Source of the DNA: Daucus carota subsp. sativus
Taxonomy: Eukaryota; Streptophyta; Magnoliopsida; Apiales; Apiaceae
Direction: 5' to 3'
Assembly: GCF_001625215.2 (NCBI RefSeq)
Contig: NC_030387.2
Location: 29,225,606 to 29,289,605 of the forward strand
Length of the DNA: 64,000 bases
Shown here: piece after piece, positions 37,701 through 47,925 of the stretch
Layout: each line of letters begins with the position of its first letter
Numbering within the stretch: position 1 is the stretch's first letter
Translations under genes and position numbers: made by a program
Notes under the pieces: generated by a model
Told to the model about the DNA's origin: nothing
The model's input: only the letters and a program-made list of their open reading frames with translations
Databases searched by the model: none

Positions 37701-38282
37701 ATTTGTTTCACCTTGCTGTTCCATATAGGAATTTTGTTCTGATCCAAATAAATTTGAGAAGAAAAAATTTGATACAACATGAGATAACATGCATTTATAG
37801 TCAATTATTCAGAAAGTTATTCGAGAATTGTAACCTGAAAATATATAACTGTTCTTTTTTCATGTTTCTAATTTTCAGAATATCTCAAAATTTATTAAGT
37901 TAAAATTCTTGTAAATCCTTTTGTGGATGCATATATATATATGTAAATGTGTGGGTGACCGGGTGTGCAGTATTTGTTCGTCTTGTGATTATTCTGGTTG
38001 GTGCTTGTGCTGTTCATTGAAGTTATTATTCTGGTGGTGAATTTAGTAATTATATTAATTGCTCTGCAGCTTGATGAGGATGAGGATTTTGTTGATGTGC
38101 TTAACCCGTGTACCAAGAAAGAAAGTGCAGCATATGGGGATTCAAATATGAGAAACTTGAAGAAAGGTGAGATTTTGCAGCTGGAGAGGAAGGGCTATTT
38201 TAGATGTGATGTTCCATTTGTGAGGCCATCGAAGCCTATAGTGCTGTTTGCAATTCCAGATGGTAGGCAGCAAACTAAATGA
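34771..38282 (+). CDS. Cytosolic glutamyl-tRNA synthetase
   Basis: Six exons keep phase: 34771-34916, 35137-35236, 35350-35503, 35589-36694, 37075-37539, 38070-38282; 727 residues, close to the plant cytosolic enzyme. An N-terminal GST-like domain (about residues 1-180, with YSLSIADLAIW) is followed by a charged Gly/Lys/Ser linker. The class I catalytic core carries the HIGH signature in PEPSGYLHIGHSKAAL and the second signature in LLSKRKLLWFV. The C-terminal beta-barrel anticodon-binding part includes FDYLITKKK and YFRCDVPFV. It charges tRNA-Glu with glutamate in the cytosol; the core is of the eukaryotic/archaeal GlnRS-like branch rather than the bacterial type used in organelles. No transit peptide. 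The first ATG after the leader was chosen. The exon from 35589 starts in the middle of the GST-like domain. Confidence 0.94.
36939..36968. repeat. TG repeat followed by a 15-base G run in a GluRS intron
   Basis: A short TG microsatellite (36939-36950) is followed by 15 consecutive G (36954-36968) in intron 4. Long G runs are unusual in AT-rich plant introns and prone to assembly error or quadruplex folding in the transcript. Confidence 0.9.
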
Positions 38283-39663
38283 TAAATAACAAGAAACAAT
38301 CACTTCAGTAAAGCATGATGCTTTTCAGTTTGGAATCTAGTTTTTGGATACCGAGAAAAGATGTTCTTCAGTTAAAAGAAAATGTGTGCTGTAAACGAAT
38401 TTCTGTTATAATTTTTGTGCATTTAGAGTTTTCTAATTTAGTCCGACTTTTGAACTTGGATATTTTATTATCAGTGTCTGGATGTGCCTGTTTTGACTTG
38501 GTATATGTCCCAGCTTTGAATTGATATTAAATTCTCTGATCGGTTACATTTATGTCTTGTTATACCAGCTTTGAATAATTTGATATCAAGTTCTCTGATG
38601 GGTTACATTTATGTCTGGTTATACATTTATACAGCTCCGATAAGGATTAGTATTTGCAGAATTGCTCATCTTCTGTGCATATGATAATATTCGTGTGATC
38701 TGCATGTACCAAATCAAATCCTGCATGCCAATTTCCGCGGAAGGCAGCAGAAAATCTATTTTCTTGCAAAATGTTCCGGACTAACTATTTGCATGTCACT
38801 TAATCAGCCATTGATGTGCTTTGTACTGTTGCAGCTTGGCTAAAATCCAGAATGAAAGCAGTTTGGTTAAATACTTAAAACGAAAACGAAATTTGACATT
38901 AAGTTTTAGCGGGCTTGAAGAAGCCACGCAAATGGTTGACAAAAGAAATGGAAGACATGATAACTGATGGTTTATTAGTTATTACGTGAGCCATTGAATG
39001 TGTTTTTACCTTTTGTTTCATTTAGAAGTATTCTAAAAATTTCCGATTAATCCTTAAATAATTTTTTTTTACTGATTTATCGATTACACTTCGGTTTGAC
39101 TAAATATCAATAGATTTATCCAAAAAATCTCTAATAAATCCTGAATCGGTAGGTCAGCCGATTTCTAAAACCATGTTGCATGTTGATTTGATTTGTAGAT
39201 GATTATAATCGAGTAAAAAAAGGTAGGATTTTCGGAAGGAAACAAGTAATAACTTACTTTTATCAGACTAGTTTGTCCAAGAACAATTAGCCTCGGACTT
39301 GATAATTTAATGACATCCTACAAGGATGAAGGAACATAGATGTTTCCAATTAGTCATGCTAAGACTTTCAGGTCTGCGGTTACTTGGACTTCAGTAATTA
39401 GTTCATAGTATTTTTTTATTAGGTTTCTGTGATCCATATCAAACTGTAGTTCTCGGGGAAACAGGAAGACCTGATATCATCACCACATCATTTCATGGCA
39501 TCATCGCACTAATCTCTCACTACAAAGTTATAGTAGAAGGTAAACATAACATGAATATCCAGATAACCAATATAAACTGAGGCCTATTGAATTTGATTTG
39601 GTTTACATTTCATCAATTATTGTGCCATGATAGCTTGTTTGCAGCATATAGTTGCAGTTACCT
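38283..39663. other. Intergenic region between two convergent genes
   Basis: This holds the 3' flanks of the GluRS (+) and SDR (-) genes. Two similar segments (about 38505-38570 and 38568-38640: CCAGCTTTGAAT, then TGATATtAA(g)TTCTCTGAT and GGTTACATTTATGTC) show a local imperfect tandem duplication of about 65 bp. No coding sequence is recognised. Confidence 0.55.
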
Positions 39664-41810
39664 TTACTCGAAGGATGATATGTTACCCTCAACGAAGAAA
39701 AGGCCAGAAGGTCCCCCGTTAGGCAGCAATGCTATCTTCACCACATTTTTAGCCCCTTTTTCGACACTTAATTTACCAGTATTCATATTTATATCTGTTT
39801 TCACATAGCCAGGACAAGCAGCATTGATGCAGAAAGTTGGGTACGTTTTGGCCAAAATCCTTGTGTATGCATTCATTGCTGCTTTCGAGACTACATATGC
39901 TGACATGAAGTGTGGCCAACCTTTTTCCTGTACTGATCCCTCCTTGTAATCTTTCAGGTACTGGTTTAGCACCTCATCGACTCTTGCTTCTGTAAGGTTT
40001 GGCTCATCATTCAGTATTCCTTTAGCCCATTCATTTGGTAAATTCTGAGAACCAACAGTCCAAAAGGAATGGTCAATAATAAGGAATCTTATACAGTTCA
40101 AATGCAGAAAGGGTTCAAGTTAATCATTCTTATACAGGCTATGCAATTTTCTAAACTAGCAAAACATATGAGTAAGAATTGAAAAGTACCCCTCAGGCTT
40201 CTTAGTTGTATATTAATATAACCCCGACTACCTAAGCGTATAATGGCTTGAGCGGGTTCTGAACAAGTGGACGCACCACAAGGCACGAAAATAAGATTTG
40301 GGAATCAGACACTCCCATAATCAGCAAAACTACCTTAATCAGATATCTATGCATATGAAACTAATCTCTTGCAAAGCTGAAATGTGATGGTCTTGCGATA
40401 TGTTATATACCTTTAACTTTCCCATGGAGGAAGAAACATTTGCAATACGCGGTGAATCAGATAACTGCAGTAATGGAATTAGTGCTTCTGTCATTCTTTT
40501 TGCCCCATAGTAGTTCGTTTGCAAGCATTGTTCAGCTAACTCGTATGACTCGGACATAATCCCATTCCAATCGACTTGTCCTGTCTGAATAACCAACACT
40601 TAGATGAACAGTATCATACATTGCAGTATGAGTGATACACAAAAACTTATTAAGCAAATTAGTACATTCCGCAGCTTACTGCATGTATCATAATTCATGA
40701 TCATATTAGAATGAAAGAAGAAGAAGAAGATAACAATTACATTTGAGCTGCTCTGATTCTGCACGTAATGATACAGCCAAAAGAAAAGAAAGAAAACATC
40801 AAATAATTGAAATTGATAGAATCAGCCAACTTTCTCTTAAGTTACGTTGCGGCAGAATTGTACAAACACAATCCAAACTCAAGTTCAAAAATATATCAAC
40901 TAAGATTGTATATTCATATAGTAGTATTTAAACTAACTCACCCCATTATTCGACACTTGGTCTAAATATACTTTATCATCTAGAGCAACTCCCCCAACTC
41001 CTGCATTATTTACCTGCAAAATGTTCCAAATTTTCTTTTCATCAATAATAAATATGTCGCAAAGAAACAATTTGAGGTTTTTAAAGTGAGGTAAAATTTA
41101 CGCAAACTTTACTTCTGTTCTTGTTGGAAAAAAACCTTTTTGGGAAACCAAAATTAGGGAGGTTAAAAAATAAGTTAAAATTTACGAATACATACATGAA
41201 TAATGTGTATAGATTTTCAACTTCTCAGATTATGGCTTATAAATCGGGAGTTGACTTATAAGTCCTTTACACAAACAGTTGAATAAGCTGCTTCTGATTA
41301 TAAACCCAGAAGCTATAGAAAAAGCTTGGCCAAAGAGGCCCTTTGTATCTTGCTCATGAACTTAACACTAAGATTACAAAAAAACAATTAATAAACAACA
41401 AATTTTAGCAAAGAAACCATAGTTATAAGTCTAGAAAGTTGATTACCAAGATATCAAGTCTTCCAAATTTGTTTTTTATGAATTCTGCAAAAGATGAAAC
41501 ACTTGCAGGGTCAGCAACATCAAGCTGATGAAAGATGAGTTGATCATCACTTAAACCCACAGATTCTTTGAGCTTTTCCACAGCTTCAAGACCCCTTTGT
41601 TCATTTCTAGCAGTTAGTACCACAATAATACCATGTTCAGCAGCTAGTTGCTTGCAGATACCTAGTCCAATCCCTTTATTTGCCCCTGTCACAACTGCAT
41701 ACCTACAACAATTCAATGCTTAACTTTAATTCAAAAAATTGTATGATGAAGACTGATCAAGAAACAAGAAGTCACCTCTTTGTGGTTGAAGTGTTTCCTG
41801 AAGTAGCCAT
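39664..41810 (-). CDS. Short-chain dehydrogenase/reductase, salutaridine/neomenthol type
   Basis: Five minus-strand exons keep phase (41776-41810, 41447-41702, 40942-41013, 40411-40584, 39664-40044), giving 305 residues. The NADP-binding [10 protein letters not shown] is near residue 18, NNAG follows the DILV strand, the catalytic Ser lies in NVSSSMGKL, and the Tyr/Lys pair in [23 protein letters not shown] follows. The long insert before the Tyr ([11 protein letters not shown]...) is typical of the monomeric plant SDR114C family, which contains salutaridine reductase, menthone and neomenthol reductases and general carbonyl reductases. The enzyme should be an NADPH-dependent carbonyl reductase in the cytosol; its substrate cannot be read from the sequence. 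Intact, single copy here, convergent with the GluRS gene. Confidence 0.9.
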
Positions 41811-43364
41811 TTTTGATGAACTATGAGATAAGGTTTCTTTTACAGAACTTGCTAGAATGTAGGAGTAAATGAGGAAGGAAAATTAAGGTTTGAAGATGCC
41901 TTATTTTGGTGAGTCGGCTTTACAGTATTTTATTTTGTTGGTATCAAGTTCTCCGAGAAGTTTCTCGTTACTTGTCACTTTCATATTTTTTACGGTAATA
42001 TAAGGTAATTAAAAAATATACTTTCACTTGTTTTTTTAATTTTTTTTATAAATAATAATATGAATAATAAACTTTAATTTAAAAAAAAATATTTTAAAAA
42101 TAATAAATGGAAGTATGTTTTTTAATCATTTTAAATTATAGACAAAAAGTCAAAATTACAATTAAAAAGAAACGGGGAGAGTATTAGGTAGGCAGCTTAG
42201 TTGATGTTTAATTTAGTAAGACAAGGCACCTTGCCTGGTCCAACCTGCCAAATTATTTATCACCGAATTCGATTCGAAACTGTTTATCAATGTTGGTTTT
42301 TATATGTTTTGATTATTTTTCTAATAATTAGATATATTTAATTTATAATTTAATATCTATCCATATAAGTGAAAATTGAGAATTTGTAATGATAAGGATA
42401 AACTTATCACTTGAACTGATTATTAAAACTATAAAAATACAAACTTAAAAGTTTTAAAAAAATAGGTCTAGTAATAAATTTTGTCAATTCAAATTATAAT
42501 TAACATAATTTTGATAATTTTGATAAATAATGAAAACAAACTAATATTTAAAAGGTTATGCTTGTGGCTATATTGGCAACCATAAACACATAGTCCTTCC
42601 GTCCCCCTCATTTGTTTATATTAAGGGAGGGAGCTCGATACGTATTCTAATACTCTCGTAAAACATAGTTCGACGAATTTTTTTTCTTTTAAATAAAAGT
42701 TTGATGTTTATATTTTATACAAAAAGAAAAAAATTTAAAAATAAGTTATAAAAATATATTTTATATGTGTCTTAAATACGTGTCGAACAGTGTGTAAAAA
42801 CCGTAAAAAAATAAGGGCGGAGGGCGTGATATGGTTGTGACAAAAAACTATTATATGGAAGATTAAGCAAGCATGAGGAGATTCTTGAATCTCTTGGTCT
42901 AGCATGATTTTGCAGCTCTCAACAACCAATACTACTTGGCTACTACTCCCTTTATCCCTGTAGATTTTTTACAATTTTTTATTTTGATTCCACTCATTTC
43001 TTTACATTACACAAACCTTTTTAAAATAGTTGATGGGTCCCATCATTTTCCAACTTTTTCTTTATTTTCACAATACTTTAACTCCATTATCTTCCTTTTA
43101 TATATTAAAAATCAATGACTCCCACCACCTCACTCACTTTTTTTTCTCTTTTTCACTACTTTATACATATATTTATTAACCTCCATTCCCCGAGTAATAT
43201 AAAGTCAACAAATAGCAGTTAAAAAGAAAAAAGAAAAGTCAACAAATAGTGATTTTATTTCTCTTTCTTGTACTCATTATTCTAACCCGACCAAAACATA
43301 AACACAGACTGACCAAAACACAGGACTTGGTCGAATTTTGCATTGAGGCTGAAAATTTGGCGAG
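41811..43364. other. Divergent intergenic region between SDR and thioesterase genes
   Basis: About 1.55 kb that should contain the promoters of both genes. It includes a degraded Stowaway-like MITE (42593-42827). Near 42945 there is another CTACTCCCT start, with a CCCCGAGTAATATAAAG end near 43187, perhaps another old MITE. No coding sequence is recognised. Confidence 0.5.
42593..42827. mobile_element. Degraded Stowaway-like MITE
   Basis: Left end TCCTTCCGTCCCC, right end GGGCGGAGGGC, and an interior (AATAAAAGTTTGATGTTTA, AAGTTATAAAA, CGTGTCGAACAG) homologous to the elements at 20443 and 60397. Ends carry several substitutions. Confidence 0.65.
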
Positions 43365-43571
43365 ATGGGTTTGGTTGAAGACAAGGGTGATGTTGGTAGT
43401 TTGTTAGATTTCTTCTTTAAAGATGTACTAGGAGTGAGCAGCAGCACTACTATTCCCTCACACCTTGAAGATAAAGACACTTTCTCCCGTTTAATTCGGG
43501 GTCTTCTCAAGCTCACTCACATTCACCCTGGCCACATCTCTTACTTTCTTTCTGTCAAGCCACCTGTCTCT
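43365..43571 (+). CDS. Candidate alternative first exon (A) of the hotdog thioesterase locus
   Basis: Sixty-nine codons from an ATG, open to a clean phase-0 donor (GTC TCT|GTAATC). Its last part (FSRLIRGLLKLTHIHPGHISYFLSVKPPVS) is visibly homologous to that of exon B 730 bases downstream (FFSNIVGGLLKVDHVERGHITLYLRVKAAVT), and both stop at the same point of the hotdog fold. No second or third exon of its own is found before exon B. Either it splices to the common exon at 44637, giving a 165-residue isoform with another N-terminus, or it is the remnant of a tandem duplicate that lost its 3' exons. Open frame, ATG and donor favour use. Confidence 0.6.
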
Positions 43572-43640
43572 GTAATCTCTCTCTCTCTCTCTAGAAAGAT
43601 GGGATTTTTATGTTGATTTGTTCACAAAAATGGAGATATA

Positions 43641-43945
43641 GGACTGACCCAGATGCAAATTACATTTCTTTTTGCAAATCATGTGTAGAATATTTCAATT
43701 CTGTAGTATTTTTGATTTTTGGTTCAAAAAGACAGAAAAATATTGAATTTTGATTATATATACAAGGGCAAAGGCTTCCAAGAAAACTGAAATTTGCTTT
43801 TTCATGTATTGGTGTGTTTGGGGGCAAGAATGGGAATGTAACAATGACCCAGAGGCGAAATTGATTGTATTTGCCAAATATCGTGCAGAATATTTGATTC
43901 TGTGGTATATTTTGATTCTTGGTAAAAAAGACAGGAAAAGACACA
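43641..43945 (+). repeat. Diverged tandem duplication between exons A and B
   Basis: Segments of about 110 bp at 43641-43745 and 43840-43945 share the order TGACCCAGA, then AAATT, GCAGAATATTT (TAGAATATTTC in the first), ATTCTGT, TTTTGATT, TTGGT and AAAGACAG. The repeat suggests the intron following exon A was duplicated together with the exon. Confidence 0.65.
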
Positions 43946-44067
43946 ACTTTTATGTATGATTGATGCAGAGTGGTAATTAGTTATGCATATGAGTGTATCT
44001 GTTTTTGAATTCTGATCTTTATCCGTACTGCCAATATTGGGGATTCGTGGGTGAAGGATAAGTCAGA

Positions 44068-45345
44068 ATGATGCAGAAACCTTTATTTCATAAAGAAACA
44101 CAGATTTCTATGGAAGTGTCTGCACAGATTGTTTCTCAACTTAGGGAATATTTGGAGAGGATTGGAGCCTCTGACACTGTCCCGTTAAATTGTACTCGCA
44201 AGGATTTTTTCTCCAACATTGTTGGGGGTTTGCTTAAGGTTGATCATGTCGAAAGGGGCCACATCACATTATACCTACGTGTCAAAGCTGCTGTCACTGT
44301 AAACTAGTTCTTCATTTCTTCCTTTATGTTCTTAGAATTTTATGCAATTGTATGTTACATTTCTTGTTCTGTGGTTACTGAAGATTGCTATACTGCAACA
44401 ATATGAAATTATGATTGGAGTTATGCAAGTTGAGAGATTAAATAGTTGGAGTGTTGAACGCATGGATGTCATGGTTTTATCAATTATCAAAGTTTTTGTT
44501 TGTAGGCATTGTTTATAAACTGAGCTTTTCTGATTTGTTTTTATGTAGATTATTACGTATTTGTAACTCCCATTACTCATTTTGTTTTTGCATTTCTCCA
44601 AATGGAGGGTAATTTTAAGTTGATTGGAATTTATAGAACGCGTATGGAGGATTGCATGGAGGGGTTGTAGCATCTGTAGCAGAGATGGTAGCAGTAGCTT
44701 GTGCTAGAACAGTTGTAGGAAAAGAGAAGGAGCTTTTTCTTGGAGAACTTAGCAATTCTTATCTCTCTGCTGCTCCACAAAATGTAAGTCCGTTGGAATA
44801 AATCATTCAACTTCTCAACTCTTTGTGTGACTTAAAAGTAATAGGTGAATTGAGAGATTCATTTAAAACTGTTTGGGGATAAAATTTGCACTCGCTTCAT
44901 GCATGTAGGCTTGTACAAACCTAAAATAAATTTGGTACAACTATACGATAGCATAAAGATGTCTACAAATCATTTAAGTGTGTGTATATATATTAACACT
45001 GTTTGTTTCTATCCTGCAGCAAAGATGAGATTTGAATACATTTATTTATTGATATATCGCTTGATATATATTAATATGAATTTACAATTAAAAAAAGATC
45101 AGTTTAGATAATTGCAGCTTAGTCGCCAACATCTGCACCACTAAACGGTTTGATTTGATTATTAAGTGTCTATTCTAACGAATCTTTATATGCATTTGCA
45201 GGCAGAGGTTAAGGTTGATGCCTCTGTTGTACGGAGTGGAAGGAACTTGACAGTAGTTGCAGTTGAGTTCAGAATGAAGGAATCTGAGAAGCTGGTCTAC
45301 ACTTCTCGTGCCACCTTCTATAATATGCCAGTGGCAAGTTTGTGA
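44068..45345 (+). CDS. Hotdog-fold acyl-CoA thioesterase (ACOT13/PaaI-like)
   Basis: Exons 44068-44298 (exon B), 44637-44783 and 45202-45345 keep phase. Starting at ATG 44068 gives 173 residues; starting at ATG 44110 (MEVSAQIVSQL) gives 159, closer to the family and aligned with exon A, and I prefer it. The hotdog helix motif is NAYGGLHGGVVASVAEMVA, with the Asn and HGG loop expected of 4HBT/PaaI-type thioesterases and a Glu in the general-base helix. The rest (GELSNSYLSAAPQN, VDASVVRSGRNLTVVAVEF) makes the beta strands. Such enzymes hydrolyse acyl-CoA thioesters. No transit peptide is evident and the substrate is unknown. Exon A may replace exon B in another isoform. Confidence 0.8.
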
Positions 45346-45744
45346 ATATTACCGACTTCAGGTGTTAATAATAGACATCTTGATAAAATATCTTTCTTTC
45401 GGAACATCCTTCAGAACACTACTAATATATCAAGTAATAATTTCTTTTGTCTACTGTCTCCTTCGTTCAGTCATCAGCTGATTAGTTGTATGGTTCTTCG
45501 AACCTTTTAAGCCGATGTCAGAGGACAGATATGGATCTTCTCTTAGTTGTATCCGTTATTCAAACATAAAGTGACACAATATTGATTGTGTAACCTTGTC
45601 AACTTTAGCTCCTATTATAGTTGCAAAACATCTAAACAACCAAGAGACAGGTTAGCTGGATTAGGCCAACTTATCCATATTGTTTGCTTCATAAATTTCT
45701 TCATAGTTGATAAATGTTACTTATTCTTGGCTGGTACATTGGTA

Positions 45745-45979
45745 CTCCCTCCATCTCTATTTTTTTTTTACATTTTTTCCGACACACATTTTAAGATAGA
45801 TATAAAATGTAATTTTTTAACTTGTTTTTAAATTATTTTTTTACACAAAATTTAAATATTAAGCTTTTAATCTAAGGGAATTTCTTTAAAATAATTTATG
45901 ACACTATAATTTCTAAAAAATACGTGTTGAGTTTTTTATCCTTGGGTAAAGAACTCAAGGGACAGACTCAAGGAGAGAG
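45745..45979. mobile_element. Stowaway-like MITE (about 235 bp)
   Basis: Begins CTCCCTCCATC after TA (45743-45744) and ends GGAGAGAG before TA (45980-45981). Its interior resembles the elements at 20443, 42593 and 60397, including the hallmark ACACATTTTAAGATAGATAT block. The right end is degraded. Confidence 0.7.
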
Positions 45980-46198
45980 TATAAAATACTATAGTTCCCC
46001 AGTACTCAAAGTATAGTAGACTTAGAAATCTCGCTGTCCCATGTAATTTTTAATAGAGCATTGTTCTTGACATTGGGTCTGCGAATTTTATACTTGGTTT
46101 AAATACCTTGAATGTCAGTAGTGACTACAGTATTATTTATCTCTGTCTGGTAATAAAGTTTAACTGTAATAAATCCAACTTGTGGTTATTTAAAATCA

Positions 46199-46306
46199 AC
46201 TCTCATAAAAATAGTTTGTTTTGATTGGTGGAATTGATGTGAATGCAGGGGGCCATTATCATTTATTATACATGCACTAATCAAAAGCTAGTATTTTTAT
46301 GAGAGT
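46199..46306. repeat. Short foldback (inverted repeat with 18-bp arms)
   Basis: ACTCTCATAAAAATAG at 46199 is mirrored by CTAGTATTTTTATGAGAGT ending at 46306, around a loop of about 70 bases. It could be a small MITE or a hairpin. Confidence 0.6.
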
Positions 46307-46536
46307 TTGTGACTATTGTGTGCCCATGGGCACACCATAGAAAATTCGATTTAAAATCATGTTTAGCAAACAACACTACTTTTATAGCCTGTGTTGGTCA
46401 TAAAATTTTAGCTTAGCACCCCTCATTGCCGCTTAGCCCAGCTAACTAAATCTTCAAAGAATAATCTTCATATTACTTCAATTTTTTCCTAGATTGACAT
46501 TTATTTGTACAAATGAGTTTTTTTTATAAATAAATA

Positions 46537-46783
46537 GGGGCCATTTGGATGAGCTTAAAATAAGTGCTTCTTGCTTAAAATAAAAAAGTGGAGTAGAAAT
46601 TAGAAGCAAGTTAAGACTTATAAGTGATTAAAGTGTTTGGGAAATAAGCAGAAACGCTGAAACAAAAACTAGCATTCCTAGCTTTTTATAAGTGCTTCTT
46701 GACTTTTTACACAAACGGTACAAATAAGTGCTTCTAACTTATAAACCAGAAGCCCGGCTTAAAAGCCGGAAACAAACACCCCC
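46537..46783. mobile_element. Probable hAT-type MITE
   Basis: Left end GGGGCCATTTGG, right end CCGGAAACAAACACCCCC, with AAGTGCTTCT / AGAAGC motifs repeated in opposite orientation inside. A related, more degraded segment (ACTTATAAGTCC, GCTGCTTCTGATTATAAACC) lies in SDR intron 2 near 41225-41340. Target duplication not resolved. Confidence 0.5.
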
Positions 46784-47925
46784 ATAATGTCATGAAGCAT
46801 TCTTAGATAAAGTACACTGCTTTATGAATTCTTCATATTGAGTTTGGCGAGTTGCTGAGTAGAATTCTGGTTTAGACTTTAGATGTACTCTGACTGTCGC
46901 TGAGAAGCAAGAGAGCAGAGATTAACAAATGAGAAATATACTTGAACAAAGTTATGGTCCCCTCTGGCTTATTTCTATTTTTCAGAAATAAGTGACTCAT
47001 TTCTGCCAATAAGAATTATTAAACACCTATTAAAAACATAATATCAAAAAGTATTATGCAAATGTGAATTTTCTTCCCAAAATAAGTCCTCATTTTCATC
47101 CAGTTCTCAGTGCTTTCACATCCAGTTGCCTTGACAAAAAATAAGTTCTGACCTAATTGCTGCCTGTTTCATATCTACCTATCTATATTTGACATAATAC
47201 ACATTACTCTACATCTTGCTAAGTATGATAACATCAACAAATAAAAGGAGTGAGAATCTAATATATATTTATAGAATATATGCAAATATGAACTCCAGCT
47301 CGTCTTCAGGTGATAATTTGTTCCACCTTTGAAATTCCAGGCTGACCTTGCACATGGATTCTGCTGTGATTTGTATTCCTACTACGATGCTCCATTCCGC
47401 TTGCCAGAATTTGTTCTGAAAAGAACACAAGAAAATAAGACAACAGAATTTGTAAATTTATGAAGCATTTCAAATTTTCAGTTTGCATGGGCTGTTGGGA
47501 AAATTTCCAAACTAGCATTTTTTTCAGGTGCAAGAAAAATTATGCATAAAGGAAACAGATGTGCCAAAAACAGATGATCACTATGTGGAATGAGGTTTAT
47601 CTTTTTATGAAATATATCTGCCAGCCCAATTTTAATGAAAAAAGACCATCCAATAAAATGACCCTTTATATATATAGGGTCTTAAGGTTCAAGGCTTACT
47701 GAAGGTTAATTTATGCAATTTACCATTTCCTAAAAACCTTCACTTGTCTCACCCCTTTTTACAAAAAAATGATCAATTTTGAATTGCTTTCCAAAAGAAC
47801 TTTTTTAGCCAAATGTATGTACAAGCGCTTAGAATTCTATATAGAGTGAATTAGGTTTCAAAAATAGCACCCAAACCTGAATAGGAATAACTATAAGAGA
47901 ATGCAGAATCCGACCTTTTTCATAC

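Larger units (their letters stand above)
45346..47925. other. Intergenic region between thioesterase and cpFtsY genes
   Basis: Convergent 3' flanks with a Stowaway-like MITE (45745), a small foldback (46199-46306) and a TIR-like element (46537), listed separately. On the minus strand an acceptor-like CTTTTCAG at about 47418-47425 precedes sequence reading EQILASGMEHRSRN up to a stop near 47306. This could be a spliced 3' UTR exon of cpFtsY or nothing. No gene is recognised. Confidence 0.45.
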
